From the NCBI RefSeq assembly GCF_013372145.1, contig NZ_CP053827.1, positions 1-64,000 of the forward strand: a stretch of 64,000 bases of DNA, written 5' to 3'. Source of the DNA: Campylobacter hyointestinalis subsp. hyointestinalis (GTDB taxonomy: Bacteria > Campylobacterota > Campylobacteria > Campylobacterales > Campylobacteraceae). The notes under the pieces are model-generated. The model was given only the letters and a program-made list of their open reading frames with translations, had not been told where the DNA came from and did not search any database. The number at the start of each line of letters is the position of its first letter. The stretch's first letter is position 1. Of the stretch, positions 28,800-38,292 are shown piece after piece. A program made the position numbers and the translations under genes.

Positions 28800-30373
28800 T
28801 GGATAATTTATTAATAGTAATACCAGCTATTAAAAAAAATGCAGTTATTCCAGACCAGTTAATCAAAAAGCTAGATGGGATAACTTTGATACAAAGAGCA
28901 ATAAATACTGCTCTGGATATGGTTAATAATAAAAATATTTTTATTATCACTGATTCGCAAGAGATATCTTTAATTTCCGAAAGAAATGGCATAGAATACT
29001 ATTTGGATCCAAACTTAAAATTAAATTCCGGAAATATATTGGAATTAACGTTAAACACAACTAAAAAATTCTCCCATACGAATATATTATTATATAGAGC
29101 AAATACACCATTAGTTGGTAGTGATATATTGCTAAATGCGTATAATGAATTTAAAAAAGATATTAGCTATATGCTGGTATCTATGAAAATTAATGAAAAA
29201 AAATTATTAAAATTGGATAATGGTTTTCTTCATAGTGTTGATGATGGTATATATTTTAATGAATTAAAATCATTTAATATTTTCAATAAATATAATTTAG
29301 ACGTAAAAAAAAGTAAACCATTTATAATAAAACAAGAAAAATCGATAGAGATATTAAGCTATCAAGATTGGTGGGTTTGTGAAAAAATTTTGAAAAGAAA
29401 AAAAATTATTTTCAATGTTATAGGCAATATAGAAATAGGTATGGGTCACATTTACCATTCTCTTGCTTTAGCCCACGAAATAACAGATCATGAAATTATT
29501 TTTGTTTGTGATGAAAAATATAAGATAGCTGTTGATAAGTTAGCTTCATCTGATTATAAGGTTATATCTACACCAAATATTTTAAATACTATTATCCAAA
29601 TAAAGCCAAATTTAGTTATCAATGATATATTAAATACAGAATATAAATATATAAGATGCTTAAAAAATTGTGGTATAAAAGTAGTAAATTTTGAAGATTT
29701 AGGAGATGGGTCTCATTTTGCAGATATAGTTTTTAATGAATTATATGATAAACCGATATTTAATGATAAAAATTTTAGATGGGGTTATAACTATTTAGCA
29801 TTAAGAGATGAATTTTATGAAGCTGTACCACATGATATATTAGAAGATATTAGAGAAGTTTTAATTACATTTGGTGGAGCTGATCAAAATAATTTAACTC
29901 TAATTGCATTAAAATCAATAATAAACAAGTGTAAAAAATTAAATATAAAGATTAATATTGTGTGTGGCGAAGCATATAGATTTAAAAATGAATTACATGA
30001 TTATATTTCAAAGGTTAGTTATAAAAATATATATTTAACCTATGCTAGTGAAGTAATATCTAAGATAATGGAAAAATCACAACTAGCAATTTCATCAAAC
30101 GGTAGAACAGTTTATGAGCTTGCAGATATGAATATACCGTCTATTGTTATTTCTCATCATGAAAGAGAAAACACTCATTCTTTTGCTAGACCTGAAAGAG
30201 GTTTTATAAATTTAGGGGTTATTAATGAGAGTATAGAAAAAAAGATTAAAGACAAATTTGATAAATTAGTTGATGACATTGATTATAGAAAGCTATTATT
30301 TTTAAATATTAAAGAGTATAATTTTAGAGATAATAAGCAAAAAGTGGTAAAAGAAATTCTATCATTGATATAA
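28799..30373 (+). CDS. Fusion of a degenerate NeuA-like domain and a PseG-like glycosyl-nucleotide hydrolase
   Basis: The 524-residue protein has two parts. Residues 1-195 have the fold pattern of CMP-acylneuraminate synthetases (IVIPAI..., FIITDS, LLYRANTPLVGSD), but the signature PARxGSKxIPxKN is degraded to PAIKKNAVIPDQ. Residues 200-524 are PseG-like, with GMGHIYHS at 214-221, ITFGGADQNN, and SSNGRTVYELADMNIPSIVIS. PseG-type enzymes remove UDP from UDP-linked amino sugars ahead of a NeuB-type condensation. The gene overlaps kdnA by one base and precedes an SpsF-like gene and neuB. Confidence 0.75.
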   Translation: MDNLLIVIPAIKKNAVIPDQLIKKLDGITLIQRAINTALDMVNNKNIFIITDSQEISLISERNGIEYYLDPNLKLNSGNILELTLNTTKKFSHTNILLYRANTPLVGSDILLNAYNEFKKDISYMLVSMKINEKKLLKLDNGFLHSVDDGIYFNELKSFNIFNKYNLDVKKSKPFIIKQEKSIEILSYQDWWVCEKILKRKKIIFNVIGNIEIGMGHIYHSLALAHEITDHEIIFVCDEKYKIAVDKLASSDYKVISTPNILNTIIQIKPNLVINDILNTEYKYIRCLKNCGIKVVNFEDLGDGSHFADIVFNELYDKPIFNDKNFRWGYNYLALRDEFYEAVPHDILEDIREVLITFGGADQNNLTLIALKSIINKCKKLNIKINIVCGEAYRFKNELHDYISKVSYKNIYLTYASEVISKIMEKSQLAISSNGRTVYELADMNIPSIVISHHERENTHSFARPERGFINLGVINESIEKKIKDKFDKLVDDIDYRKLLFLNIKEYNFRDNKQKVVKEILSLI

Positions 30374-30382
30374 AGGGTAAAT

Positions 30383-31072
30383 TTGAAAGTAGCGGCTGTT
30401 ATACAAGCAAGAATCGGTTCAACTAGATTGCCGTATAAGATGATGCTGACTTTACATGATATGCCAATTATTGATTGGGTCATGAGAAGAGTTTGCAGAT
30501 CTAAAAGGATAGATGAAGTTATAGTTGCAATTCCAAGTGGTAAAAATGATGACGTGCTATTTAAACATATTAGTAAATTGAATTTAAAAGTAAAAATATT
30601 TAGAGGAAATCAAAATAATGTGTTAAATCGTTTTTATGAAGCTACTAAAAATAAAGATATTACCCATATAGTAAGAGTTTGTGCCGATAATCCTTTGATT
30701 GATTGGCAAGAGATAGATAATCTGATTGATTTTTATAAAAACAATAATTGCGATTATGCTTACAATCATATCCCAAAAAACAATCTTTATGCAGATGGAT
30801 TTGGTGCCGAAATAATTTCATTTGATTTATTGGAAAATTTAAATCATACGGTAATTTTAGATAAACACAAGGAGCATCTGACATCATATATTTGGGATAA
30901 TCTAGATAAATTTTCGATTAAAACATTTGACCCTATAGATAAAGAACTCCACCATCCGGAGCTTAAATTTGATATAGATACATTTGAAGATTATTATAAA
31001 TTAGCTATGAAAGATTTTGATATATTCGATACTTCAAAAACACTTATTAATATTTTTAAGGATAAAAAATGA
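30383..31072 (+). CDS. SpsF/NeuA-like cytidylyltransferase
   Basis: A 229-residue nucleotidyltransferase with the GT-A-like signature QARIGSTRLPYKM at residues 8-20 and the metal-binding VRVCADNPLID motif. The family includes SpsF and CMP-nonulosonate synthetases. It would charge the NeuB product with CMP and may compensate for the degraded domain in the upstream fusion protein. Start TTG behind AAAGGG. It overlaps neuB by 4 bases. Confidence 0.78.
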   Translation: MKVAAVIQARIGSTRLPYKMMLTLHDMPIIDWVMRRVCRSKRIDEVIVAIPSGKNDDVLFKHISKLNLKVKIFRGNQNNVLNRFYEATKNKDITHIVRVCADNPLIDWQEIDNLIDFYKNNNCDYAYNHIPKNNLYADGFGAEIISFDLLENLNHTVILDKHKEHLTSYIWDNLDKFSIKTFDPIDKELHHPELKFDIDTFEDYYKLAMKDFDIFDTSKTLINIFKDKK

Positions 31073-32127
31073 AATTGGTAGATTTATTTACAAATATAAA
31101 TCCGTATGAAAAAAAAATACATAGACCATATATAATAGCAGAAGCCGGAGTTAATCATGAATGCAATATGGACATTGCAAAAAGATTAATAGATGAAGCT
31201 AAATTTGGTGGGGCAGATGCTATTAAATTCCAAACATATAAGGCAAATACTATTGCTTCAAAAAATTCTCCGGCATATTGGGATACCGCAAAAGAACCTA
31301 CAAAAACTCAATACGAGCTTTTTATAAAGCATGATAAATTTTGGAAAAATGAGATGGTTGAGCTAAAAAAATATTGCGATAAAGCTGAAATAGAATTTTT
31401 AAGCACACCTTTTGATGTAGAGTCGGCTAAGTTTTTAAACGAATTAATGGATGTTTTTAAAATTTCTTCAAGTGACATCACAAACAAACCATTTATAGAA
31501 TATATGTGTGGTTTTAAAAAACCTATAATATTGTCAACTGGTGCTAGCGATATAAGTGAGATATTTGAAGCTGTTGGGTGGATAGAGAAGCATGAAAATC
31601 CACTTGCTTTACTTCATTGCGTACTTAACTACCCAACTAGAGATGAAGATGCTAATTTAGGTATGATAATAGACTTGAAAAATAAATTTCCAGATAAACT
31701 CATAGGCTACAGTGATCATACATTGCCAAAAGATATGAAAGTGTGCGAGATGGCAGTTATATTAGGTAGCGTAATAATAGAAAAACATTTTACTCACGAT
31801 AAGACACTACTTGGAAATGACCATTATCATGCTATGGATAAGAATGATCTACAAAATTTTAGATCCAATCTCGATAAAACATTTGAAATTTTGGGTGAAT
31901 TTAAAGTTAAATCTCTTGATAATGAAAATATTGCTAGGAAAAATGCAAGAAGAAGTTTGGTTGCAAATAGAAATATAAAGAAAGGGGATATTATAAGCTA
32001 TGATTGTTTGACATTCAAAAGACCAGCTTATGGTATAAGTCCTAAATTTATAGATGATGTGATTGGTAAGATGGCTATCGCTGATATAAAAAATGATACT
32101 GTACTAGAGTGGAGTATGCTAAAATGA
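31069..32127 (+). CDS. neuB: NeuB-family nonulosonate synthase
   Basis: NeuB enzymes condense phosphoenolpyruvate with a six-carbon amino sugar to make a nine-carbon acid. The 352-residue protein shows AEAGVNHECNMD near residue 24, GADAIKFQTYKA, STPFDVES, KISSSDI and the GYSDHT motif in the TIM barrel. A C-terminal antifreeze-like SAF domain follows (about 290-352, ARRSLVANRNIKKGDII). Which sugar is used (ManNAc, legionaminic or another precursor) is not clear: no LegB/PseB-type dehydratase gene is present in the window. Confidence 0.9.
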   Translation: MKLVDLFTNINPYEKKIHRPYIIAEAGVNHECNMDIAKRLIDEAKFGGADAIKFQTYKANTIASKNSPAYWDTAKEPTKTQYELFIKHDKFWKNEMVELKKYCDKAEIEFLSTPFDVESAKFLNELMDVFKISSSDITNKPFIEYMCGFKKPIILSTGASDISEIFEAVGWIEKHENPLALLHCVLNYPTRDEDANLGMIIDLKNKFPDKLIGYSDHTLPKDMKVCEMAVILGSVIIEKHFTHDKTLLGNDHYHAMDKNDLQNFRSNLDKTFEILGEFKVKSLDNENIARKNARRSLVANRNIKKGDIISYDCLTFKRPAYGISPKFIDDVIGKMAIADIKNDTVLEWSMLK

Positions 32128-33440
32128 TTGATTATACACAAAAGTTAGATAGCTATCTTAAAAAATTATTTCCATTAAATAGAAGTATAACCGGCGACGC
32201 AAATAGGCAAACTCTTAAAATTTTACAAGATATTGTTCCCCTTAACATTTTGGAATATAAATCAGGAGAAAGGGCATATGATTGGGTTATACCAGATGAA
32301 TGGAATGTTAGGGAAGCTTGGATTAAAAATAGTAAGGGTGAAAAAGTTATAGATTTTAAAAAATCAAATTTGCATTTAGTGGGCTATTCTATACCATTGC
32401 ATAAGAAAAATATGAAGCTAAACGAATTCAAATCAAATTTGCATTTTTTGCAAAATCTACCTAATGCAATTCCATATCGCACTAGTTATTATAATAAAAA
32501 TTGGGGATTTTGTTTAAGCTATAATGATTTTACAAAATATTTTAATGATAATGAAGAATATGAAATTTTTATAAATACTGAGTTTAAAAAAGGCTCTTTA
32601 TCTGTTGGAGAGCTGCTTATACCAGGAAAGACTAAACAGGAATATCTCATTTCTTGCTATATCTGCCATCCTTCAATGGCAAATGATAGTTTGAGTGGTG
32701 TTTTAGTTTCTGCATTTTTAGCAAAAGAGTTATTAAAAAATCAATCAAAATTAGAACATAGCTATCGATTTATTTTTGTTCCTGAAACTATCGGTGCCAT
32801 TACTTATTGTGCTAAAAATGAAGCTTCAATGAAACGTATAAAAAATGCACTCGTTATTACCACTTGCGGGGGGGGGTACGGAGACTGGGGCTATAAGCAG
32901 TCTTGGCAAAAAGAAAATTGCATAAATGATATGGTTGAAGATGTTTTTAAAGAAAATAATATAAATTTTATAACATATCCATTTGATATACATGGAAGCG
33001 ATGAGAGACAATACTCATCACAAGGTTTTAGGATAAATTGTGTTAGTATAACTAAAGATAAGTATTATGAATATAAAGAATACCATACTAGTCTCGATAA
33101 TCTTGATTTTGTAAAAGCCAAAAATTTAAATACAGCATTAAATTTATATCTACAACTAATCAATAAAATGGATAAAAATTTAGTTTATAAAAATCTTTAT
33201 CCAAATTGCGAGGTAATGCTTAGCAAATATAACTTGTATCCAAAAACTGGTGGTGCTCAGTTGCCAGGTATGAATGTATCTGCATTAGATATCATACTTT
33301 ATAGTCTATTCTATATGGATGGAAATACTAGCCTTTATGAAATTAGTAAAAAATTAGGTATCGGTATCGAGATTTTATTTGCCAATATAAAGGATTTGAT
33401 ATATAAACAAATTATAAAGGTTGTGGATGGAAAAATTTAA
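32124..33440 (+). CDS. DUF4910/DUF2172 zinc aminopeptidase-like protein, phase-variable
   Basis: A 438-residue M28-like hydrolase domain. Probable zinc ligands are in CHPSMANDSLSGV (His and Asp), FVPETIGA (Glu), HGSDERQYSS (Asp) and EYHTSLD (His). The C-terminal 70 residues form a winged-helix-like region. Such proteins are frequent in polysaccharide clusters next to neuB-like genes and may act on amide-linked sugar substituents; no activity is established to my knowledge. The ATG at 32124 overlaps neuB by 4 bases. A G9 tract (32868-32876) interrupts the middle. Confidence 0.78.
   Translation: MIDYTQKLDSYLKKLFPLNRSITGDANRQTLKILQDIVPLNILEYKSGERAYDWVIPDEWNVREAWIKNSKGEKVIDFKKSNLHLVGYSIPLHKKNMKLNEFKSNLHFLQNLPNAIPYRTSYYNKNWGFCLSYNDFTKYFNDNEEYEIFINTEFKKGSLSVGELLIPGKTKQEYLISCYICHPSMANDSLSGVLVSAFLAKELLKNQSKLEHSYRFIFVPETIGAITYCAKNEASMKRIKNALVITTCGGGYGDWGYKQSWQKENCINDMVEDVFKENNINFITYPFDIHGSDERQYSSQGFRINCVSITKDKYYEYKEYHTSLDNLDFVKAKNLNTALNLYLQLINKMDKNLVYKNLYPNCEVMLSKYNLYPKTGGAQLPGMNVSALDIILYSLFYMDGNTSLYEISKKLGIGIEILFANIKDLIYKQIIKVVDGKI
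32868..32876 (+). repeat. Poly-G tract (G9) in the DUF4910 gene
   Basis: Encodes CGGGY. Loss of one G leads to a stop (TAA) about 20 codons downstream. ON as assembled. Confidence 0.92.
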
Positions 33441-34416
33441 TATACAAGAAGTTAGTGATTTTAAACTATGGGATGATATTATTGAAAAGACACCGCAATA
33501 TACTATATTTGCTAGTTCGTCATATCTCTCATATACAAATAACAAATTTAAGCTATTTTTTGTAAATAAAGGCATTGTTACAAGAGCCGGAATTTGTATC
33601 TTGCTTTCAGATGATGAAAAAGATGTTGTTTTAAATGATTTGGTAATTTATGGTGGTATATTTTTTGTTCCTCAATATGAGCAAAAGGAAGTAAAAGCTA
33701 AAAGTGAAAGATTTGAAATAACTGATTTTTTGATTAAATTTTTAGTTAATAAATTTAGAAATATTAGCTTAGCTTTATCCACTAAATTTGAAGATTTACG
33801 GGCATTTTTATGGCATAATTATCATTTGGAGAGCCAATTTAAATTTACTTTTGATTTACGATATACAAGTATTTTAGATATTTCATCATTATCTAAGTTT
33901 AATGATGAAGAAGAGACATTGGCTTTTAAAAATTTAGAGATATTAAGACAAAGGAATATAAGAAAAGCAAGAAGAGAAAACGTTATAACTGCGATAGAAA
34001 ATAGCAATGATACTATAGATATATTTTTAAAATATTATGAAATACTTATAAAATCCCAAGGTGAAGATGTTCTGCAAAGTAAATTACAAAATATGAGAAA
34101 TATTATAATAAATATATTAGATAATAAAAAAGGAGTGATGTTTGTAACTAGAAATTCTAAAGGAGAAATACTTTATATTACTATCTTTATTTTTGATAAA
34201 TATAGAGCATATTATCTTTTTGGTGCAGGAAATCCGCAGGCGGTTGAAATTTATAAAGGTGCAATTTGTTTTTGGGACGCTTTTATAAAATTAGCACAGA
34301 TTTTTGATATTAAAGAATTAGATTTAGAAGGTATTAATTCTCCGCAAAGAGGTTGGTATAAATTAAGTTTTGGTGGTAATATTACGCCATATTATGAAAT
34401 AAATTATAAAGGATAG
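33427..34416 (+). CDS. FemAB/GNAT-like aminoacyl- or acyltransferase
   Basis: A 329-residue protein of the BioF2/FemAB type: an N-terminal region with TIFASSSYLSY, a basic LRQRNIRKARREN helix, and the C-terminal GNAT fold ending in KELDLEGINSPQRGWYKLSFGG, where the Gly-Gly end is a FemAB hallmark. It may put an amino-acid or acyl group on an amino sugar. The ATG at 33427 is chosen because AAAGG lies 6 bases upstream; a TTG lies two codons earlier. It overlaps the DUF4910 gene by 14 bases. Confidence 0.75.
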   Translation: MEKFNIQEVSDFKLWDDIIEKTPQYTIFASSSYLSYTNNKFKLFFVNKGIVTRAGICILLSDDEKDVVLNDLVIYGGIFFVPQYEQKEVKAKSERFEITDFLIKFLVNKFRNISLALSTKFEDLRAFLWHNYHLESQFKFTFDLRYTSILDISSLSKFNDEEETLAFKNLEILRQRNIRKARRENVITAIENSNDTIDIFLKYYEILIKSQGEDVLQSKLQNMRNIIINILDNKKGVMFVTRNSKGEILYITIFIFDKYRAYYLFGAGNPQAVEIYKGAICFWDAFIKLAQIFDIKELDLEGINSPQRGWYKLSFGGNITPYYEINYKG

Positions 34417-34418
34417 TT

Positions 34419-35495
34419 ATGGGTGAAAAATATATTCCAATAAACAAAGGACATTTTAACTTAGATACAGAAGATAGAGTTAAAGAATTTAGCAAAAAGA
34501 TGGCAGTTGGATGGGAAGAAAACGAGTACTTAACCTATAGAAAAGAATGGGAAGATTTCCCGAAACAAAAAATAATACGCGAGTATCCATTACAAGTCGA
34601 TTTAGAACTTTCATCTGCTTGTACATTGAGATGCCCCATGTGTTATACAATAACAGATGAATTTAAAAAAAATGTTAAAAAAAGTTTTATGGATTTTGAT
34701 TTATTTAAAAAAATAGTTGATGAGATTGCTGGAAAGGTATATGCTTTAAGGCTTAGTTGGAGAGGTGAAAGTTCTCTTCATCCAAAATTTATAGAAGCTA
34801 TAGCTTATGCAAAAGATAAAGGTATTAAAGAGGTATCCTTTTTGACAAGTGGTATAAAGTTAAATTTAGATTTTTTTAAACAGATTGTTGAGGCAAAAGC
34901 AGATTGGATAACGGTTTCCATAGATGGTGTTAATGAGATATACAATAGTGTTAGAAAACCACTTAAATTTGAAGAGACTTTGCAGAAAATAAAAGATATA
35001 TATAATTATAAAAGAGAGCGATGTATTATAAAACCAACCATAAAAATACAAACCATTTGGCCTGCAATCAGAAATAATCCAGAAGAATACTATAATACAT
35101 TTAAGGACATTACAGATCTTATATCATTTAATCCTATTATTGATTATTTAGGAAAAGATGAAGATATTATTTATGAAGAAAATTTTTCATGTCCGCAACT
35201 TTACGAAAGAGTTTTTGTAGCTTCAAATGGATTGGTTCATATGTGCAATAGTGATGAATTCGGTAAATTGCCAATCGGAGATGCCTATAAAGAAAGTATC
35301 TATGATATATGGCATGGAGAAAAACTAAATAAAATAAGAAAACTACATAGCAAACAAGATGGTTTTAAAAATTTAGAAATGTGTAAAAAATGTTTCTATC
35401 CGCGCAAAATGCAAGTTAATGAAGAGGCATATGTAAATAATAGGAGAATTTTAATAGAAAACTATATTAATAGAAAACAAAAAATAGGAGAATAA
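34419..35495 (+). CDS. Radical SAM/SPASM domain protein
   Basis: A 358-residue radical SAM enzyme. The 4Fe-4S cluster cysteines are in ACTLRCPMCYT (CxxxCxxC) near residue 70. The SAM barrel shows LRLSWRGESSLHP and VSIDGVNE. C-terminal cysteines in FSCPQLYERV, VHMCNSD and EMCKKCFYP form a SPASM-type auxiliary cluster site. In surface-sugar loci such enzymes can epimerise, dehydrate or methylate sugars by radical chemistry. A related gene is at 37277, with a carbamoyltransferase between them. Confidence 0.83.
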   Translation: MGEKYIPINKGHFNLDTEDRVKEFSKKMAVGWEENEYLTYRKEWEDFPKQKIIREYPLQVDLELSSACTLRCPMCYTITDEFKKNVKKSFMDFDLFKKIVDEIAGKVYALRLSWRGESSLHPKFIEAIAYAKDKGIKEVSFLTSGIKLNLDFFKQIVEAKADWITVSIDGVNEIYNSVRKPLKFEETLQKIKDIYNYKRERCIIKPTIKIQTIWPAIRNNPEEYYNTFKDITDLISFNPIIDYLGKDEDIIYEENFSCPQLYERVFVASNGLVHMCNSDEFGKLPIGDAYKESIYDIWHGEKLNKIRKLHSKQDGFKNLEMCKKCFYPRKMQVNEEAYVNNRRILIENYINRKQKIGE

Positions 35496-35496
35496 A

Positions 35497-37263
35497 ATGA
35501 AGGTATTATCAATATATTGGGGTATATGTGCAAGTGCATCTATTTTTATAGATGGTAAAGTAGTGGCGGCAACTCATGAGGAGAGATATACTAGAATAAA
35601 GAATGATGACTCTTTTCCAGAGAACGCTATTAATTATTGTTTGAGCGAAGCTGGTATAAGTGCTAGTGAGCTAGATCTTGCTGTCATAGCATCCAATATT
35701 CAAGAATTTAATTACCAAGTCACACGACATGCTAAATGGAGCGTAGAAGATTATTTAAAAGAACAAATTAACTATTGGAAGCCTATGCTTTATGACAAAA
35801 AAAAATTAGATTATTTAGAAGTTTTTGATTACCTTAAAGACTATGAACAATATCCTAAAGATTATTGGAAAGCTAATGAGAACAACAGGTCTAAATTTTA
35901 TATGGATAGAACAAAAATTTTAGCACAATATTTGGGTATAAATCCTAATAAGTGTATATGTATAGAACATCATAGGTGCCATGCTGCTTATGCATATTAT
36001 GTATCACCTTTTAGAGGTGAAGAAGTTTTGGCTTTTACAATAGATGGTAGTGGCGATGGATTAAATGCTACTATAGGAATTTATGATAAAAATGGTCATT
36101 ATACTAGAGTATATGAGACAGATCAGTGCTTTATAGGGCGTATATATAGATATATAACTCTTTTACTTGGTATGAAACCAAATGAGCATGAATTTAAAGT
36201 TATGGGATTAGCACCTTACGGAAAAGCAAAATATGCTAAAAAAGCTTATGAGGTTTTTGCTAGTACCTTATATGTGGATGGTATAGAGTTTAAATGGAAA
36301 CAAAAGCCTACTGATAGCTATTTTTGGTTTAAAGAAAGACTTGAAGGTATCAGATTTGATAATATTGCTTGGGGATTGCAAAAGTGGGTAGAAGATCTGC
36401 TTACAGAGTGGATAAGAAATGCTATAAATAAATTTAAAATTTCGAAAATTATTATAGCGGGGGGGGTGTCTATGAATATAAAAGCAATGGGTAAGATATC
36501 TTATTTGCCAGAAGTTCAAGATATATTTATAGGCGGTAGTGCTAGCGATGAATCTATGGCTATAAGTGCTGGTATATGCGCAGTAGAAGATAAAGATGTT
36601 GAGTTTAATCCCATTAAAATGTATCCAATACAAAATTTATATTTGGGTCAAGAGGCAAGTTTGTATGAAGAACAAGTTGCTATAGAAAATTTAGATAGTT
36701 CATATACCATAATTGATAAATTTAACGCTAAAGATATAGCTACACTTTTGGCTAATAGTGCTATTTTAGCAAGGTGTGCTGGTAGAATGGAATTTGGACA
36801 AAGGGCACTTGGTAATAGATCCATTTTGGCAGATCCATCAAATTTGCGAGTAAGAGATACTATAAATGACATGATAAAAAACAGAGATTTTTGGATGCCT
36901 TTTGCCCCTATAGTTATGGATAAATATATGGATATATATTTACAAAACCCAAAGAAAATTTTTAGCCCATATATGACTATAGGTTTTGATACAACTAGTA
37001 TAGGATATGAGGCTATGATAGCAGCTTGTCATCCGGCAGACAAAAGTGCAAGACCGCAAATGTTAACAAAAGATCTGAACCAGAATCTATATATGATATT
37101 AGAAGAATTCGAAAAAATAAGAGGTATAGGGGCTTTGCTAAATACTAGTTTTAATCTGCATGGTTATCCAATAGTCAACACTCCAAGTCAAGCAATATAT
37201 GTTTTAAAAAATAGTGGACTAGACGGTTTAATATTGAATAATTTTATTGTTTTAAAAAAATAA
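35497..37263 (+). CDS. NodU/CmcH-type carbamoyltransferase, phase-variable
   Basis: A 588-residue O-carbamoyltransferase. The N-terminal Kae1-like domain has HHRCHAAYAYY and TIDGSGDG. The C-terminal domain has CAGRMEFGQRALGNRSILADP and ending motifs NTSFNLHGYPIVNTP, all typical of NodU/TobZ. It would transfer carbamoyl from carbamoyl phosphate via an adenylate to a sugar hydroxyl. A G8 tract (36469-36476) encodes AGGV in the Kae1-like domain; loss of one G gives TGA four codons on. It follows the first radical SAM gene with an AGGAG site. Confidence 0.88.
   Translation: MKVLSIYWGICASASIFIDGKVVAATHEERYTRIKNDDSFPENAINYCLSEAGISASELDLAVIASNIQEFNYQVTRHAKWSVEDYLKEQINYWKPMLYDKKKLDYLEVFDYLKDYEQYPKDYWKANENNRSKFYMDRTKILAQYLGINPNKCICIEHHRCHAAYAYYVSPFRGEEVLAFTIDGSGDGLNATIGIYDKNGHYTRVYETDQCFIGRIYRYITLLLGMKPNEHEFKVMGLAPYGKAKYAKKAYEVFASTLYVDGIEFKWKQKPTDSYFWFKERLEGIRFDNIAWGLQKWVEDLLTEWIRNAINKFKISKIIIAGGVSMNIKAMGKISYLPEVQDIFIGGSASDESMAISAGICAVEDKDVEFNPIKMYPIQNLYLGQEASLYEEQVAIENLDSSYTIIDKFNAKDIATLLANSAILARCAGRMEFGQRALGNRSILADPSNLRVRDTINDMIKNRDFWMPFAPIVMDKYMDIYLQNPKKIFSPYMTIGFDTTSIGYEAMIAACHPADKSARPQMLTKDLNQNLYMILEEFEKIRGIGALLNTSFNLHGYPIVNTPSQAIYVLKNSGLDGLILNNFIVLKK
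36469..36476 (+). repeat. Poly-G tract (G8) in the carbamoyltransferase gene
   Basis: Eight Gs in frame; G7 gives TGT-CTA-TGA directly after the tract. ON as assembled. Confidence 0.9.
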
Positions 37264-37276
37264 AGAAAGGTAAAAT

Positions 37277-38287
37277 ATGAGTATTCTAACTACAAATTAT
37301 TCTAAACATTCAGTGGGAATAGATGAGTATATCAAAGTTCATCATAAGTCCCCTGATCAATATGCAAACTACAGAAGGATGTGGGATCAAAATATGGTGG
37401 CGGGGGGGGGTAGCAACTTGCTATTTCTGCTTTTAGAAAGCACTTCAAAATGCAATCTAAAGTGTCCTATGTGTTCGCATTATGACGGATATCCGCAAAC
37501 TGCTGATATGAATGAGGAGATATTTAAAAAAGCCTTAAAAGGCATAAAAGATATGCAAATTCCGTCTGTATGTATGAATCTAACAAATGAGCCTTTGTTA
37601 GATAAAGGTATATTTGATAAAATAAAAGCAGTATCTGATATAGATAGTGTATTTGATATACATATGAATACAAATGCAACTTTACTAGACGAAAAAGCAG
37701 CTACTAAATTGCTCTCTAGTGGTCTTACAAGACTTTTGATAGGTTTTGATGGGTTTTCTAAAGAGACTTATGAAAGTGTAAGAAATAAAGCTAAGTATGA
37801 AATAGTATTAAATAACATTTTAAATTTTATCAAACTAAAAGAAGAAAGTAAAAAAGTCTTTCCTGTAGTGAGATTATCTTTTGTAAAAACTTCAATGAAT
37901 GAAAATGAGATAGAACAATGGGTTGATTTTTGGAAAGATAAGGTTGATTATCTCATTATCCAAGAGTATCTATCAACTGTAGCAGATAATTCCAAGGATT
38001 ATCTTAAACCGCAAAATAGTTTAAGAAAAGGTATTTCAAAAGACAATATTTTTTGCAATCAACCTTTTGAAAGATTGGCTATCAGGGGTAATGGTGATGT
38101 TTTGCCGTGCTGTTCGCATCTAATGGCTGGAAATGGTGGAGCTGTTGGAAATTTGTTGTATAATTCTTTAGATGAAATTTGGAATAATGATAAAATGCAA
38201 TCCATAAGAAATGCATTTTTAAATTCTACTTGGGATAATCATCCTATTTGTTCTAAATGCTTGAGTACAACTTATAAATTGGAGTGA
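37277..38287 (+). CDS. Radical SAM/SPASM domain protein, phase-variable
   Basis: A 336-residue radical SAM enzyme with cluster cysteines in SKCNLKCPMCSH near residue 60. The fold also shows MNLTNEPLLD and MNTNATLLD. SPASM cysteines are in IFCNQPFERL, LPCCSHLM and HPICSKCLS. A G9 tract (37402-37410) lies at codons 42-45 and encodes AGGG ahead of the cluster motif, so the OFF state leaves only a short peptide. It probably acts on the same sugar as the neighbouring carbamoyltransferase. Confidence 0.83.
   Translation: MSILTTNYSKHSVGIDEYIKVHHKSPDQYANYRRMWDQNMVAGGGSNLLFLLLESTSKCNLKCPMCSHYDGYPQTADMNEEIFKKALKGIKDMQIPSVCMNLTNEPLLDKGIFDKIKAVSDIDSVFDIHMNTNATLLDEKAATKLLSSGLTRLLIGFDGFSKETYESVRNKAKYEIVLNNILNFIKLKEESKKVFPVVRLSFVKTSMNENEIEQWVDFWKDKVDYLIIQEYLSTVADNSKDYLKPQNSLRKGISKDNIFCNQPFERLAIRGNGDVLPCCSHLMAGNGGAVGNLLYNSLDEIWNNDKMQSIRNAFLNSTWDNHPICSKCLSTTYKLE
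37402..37410 (+). repeat. Poly-G tract (G9) in the second radical SAM gene
   Basis: G8 leads to TAG about nine codons downstream. ON as assembled. Confidence 0.92.
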
Positions 38288-38292
38288 TAAAT

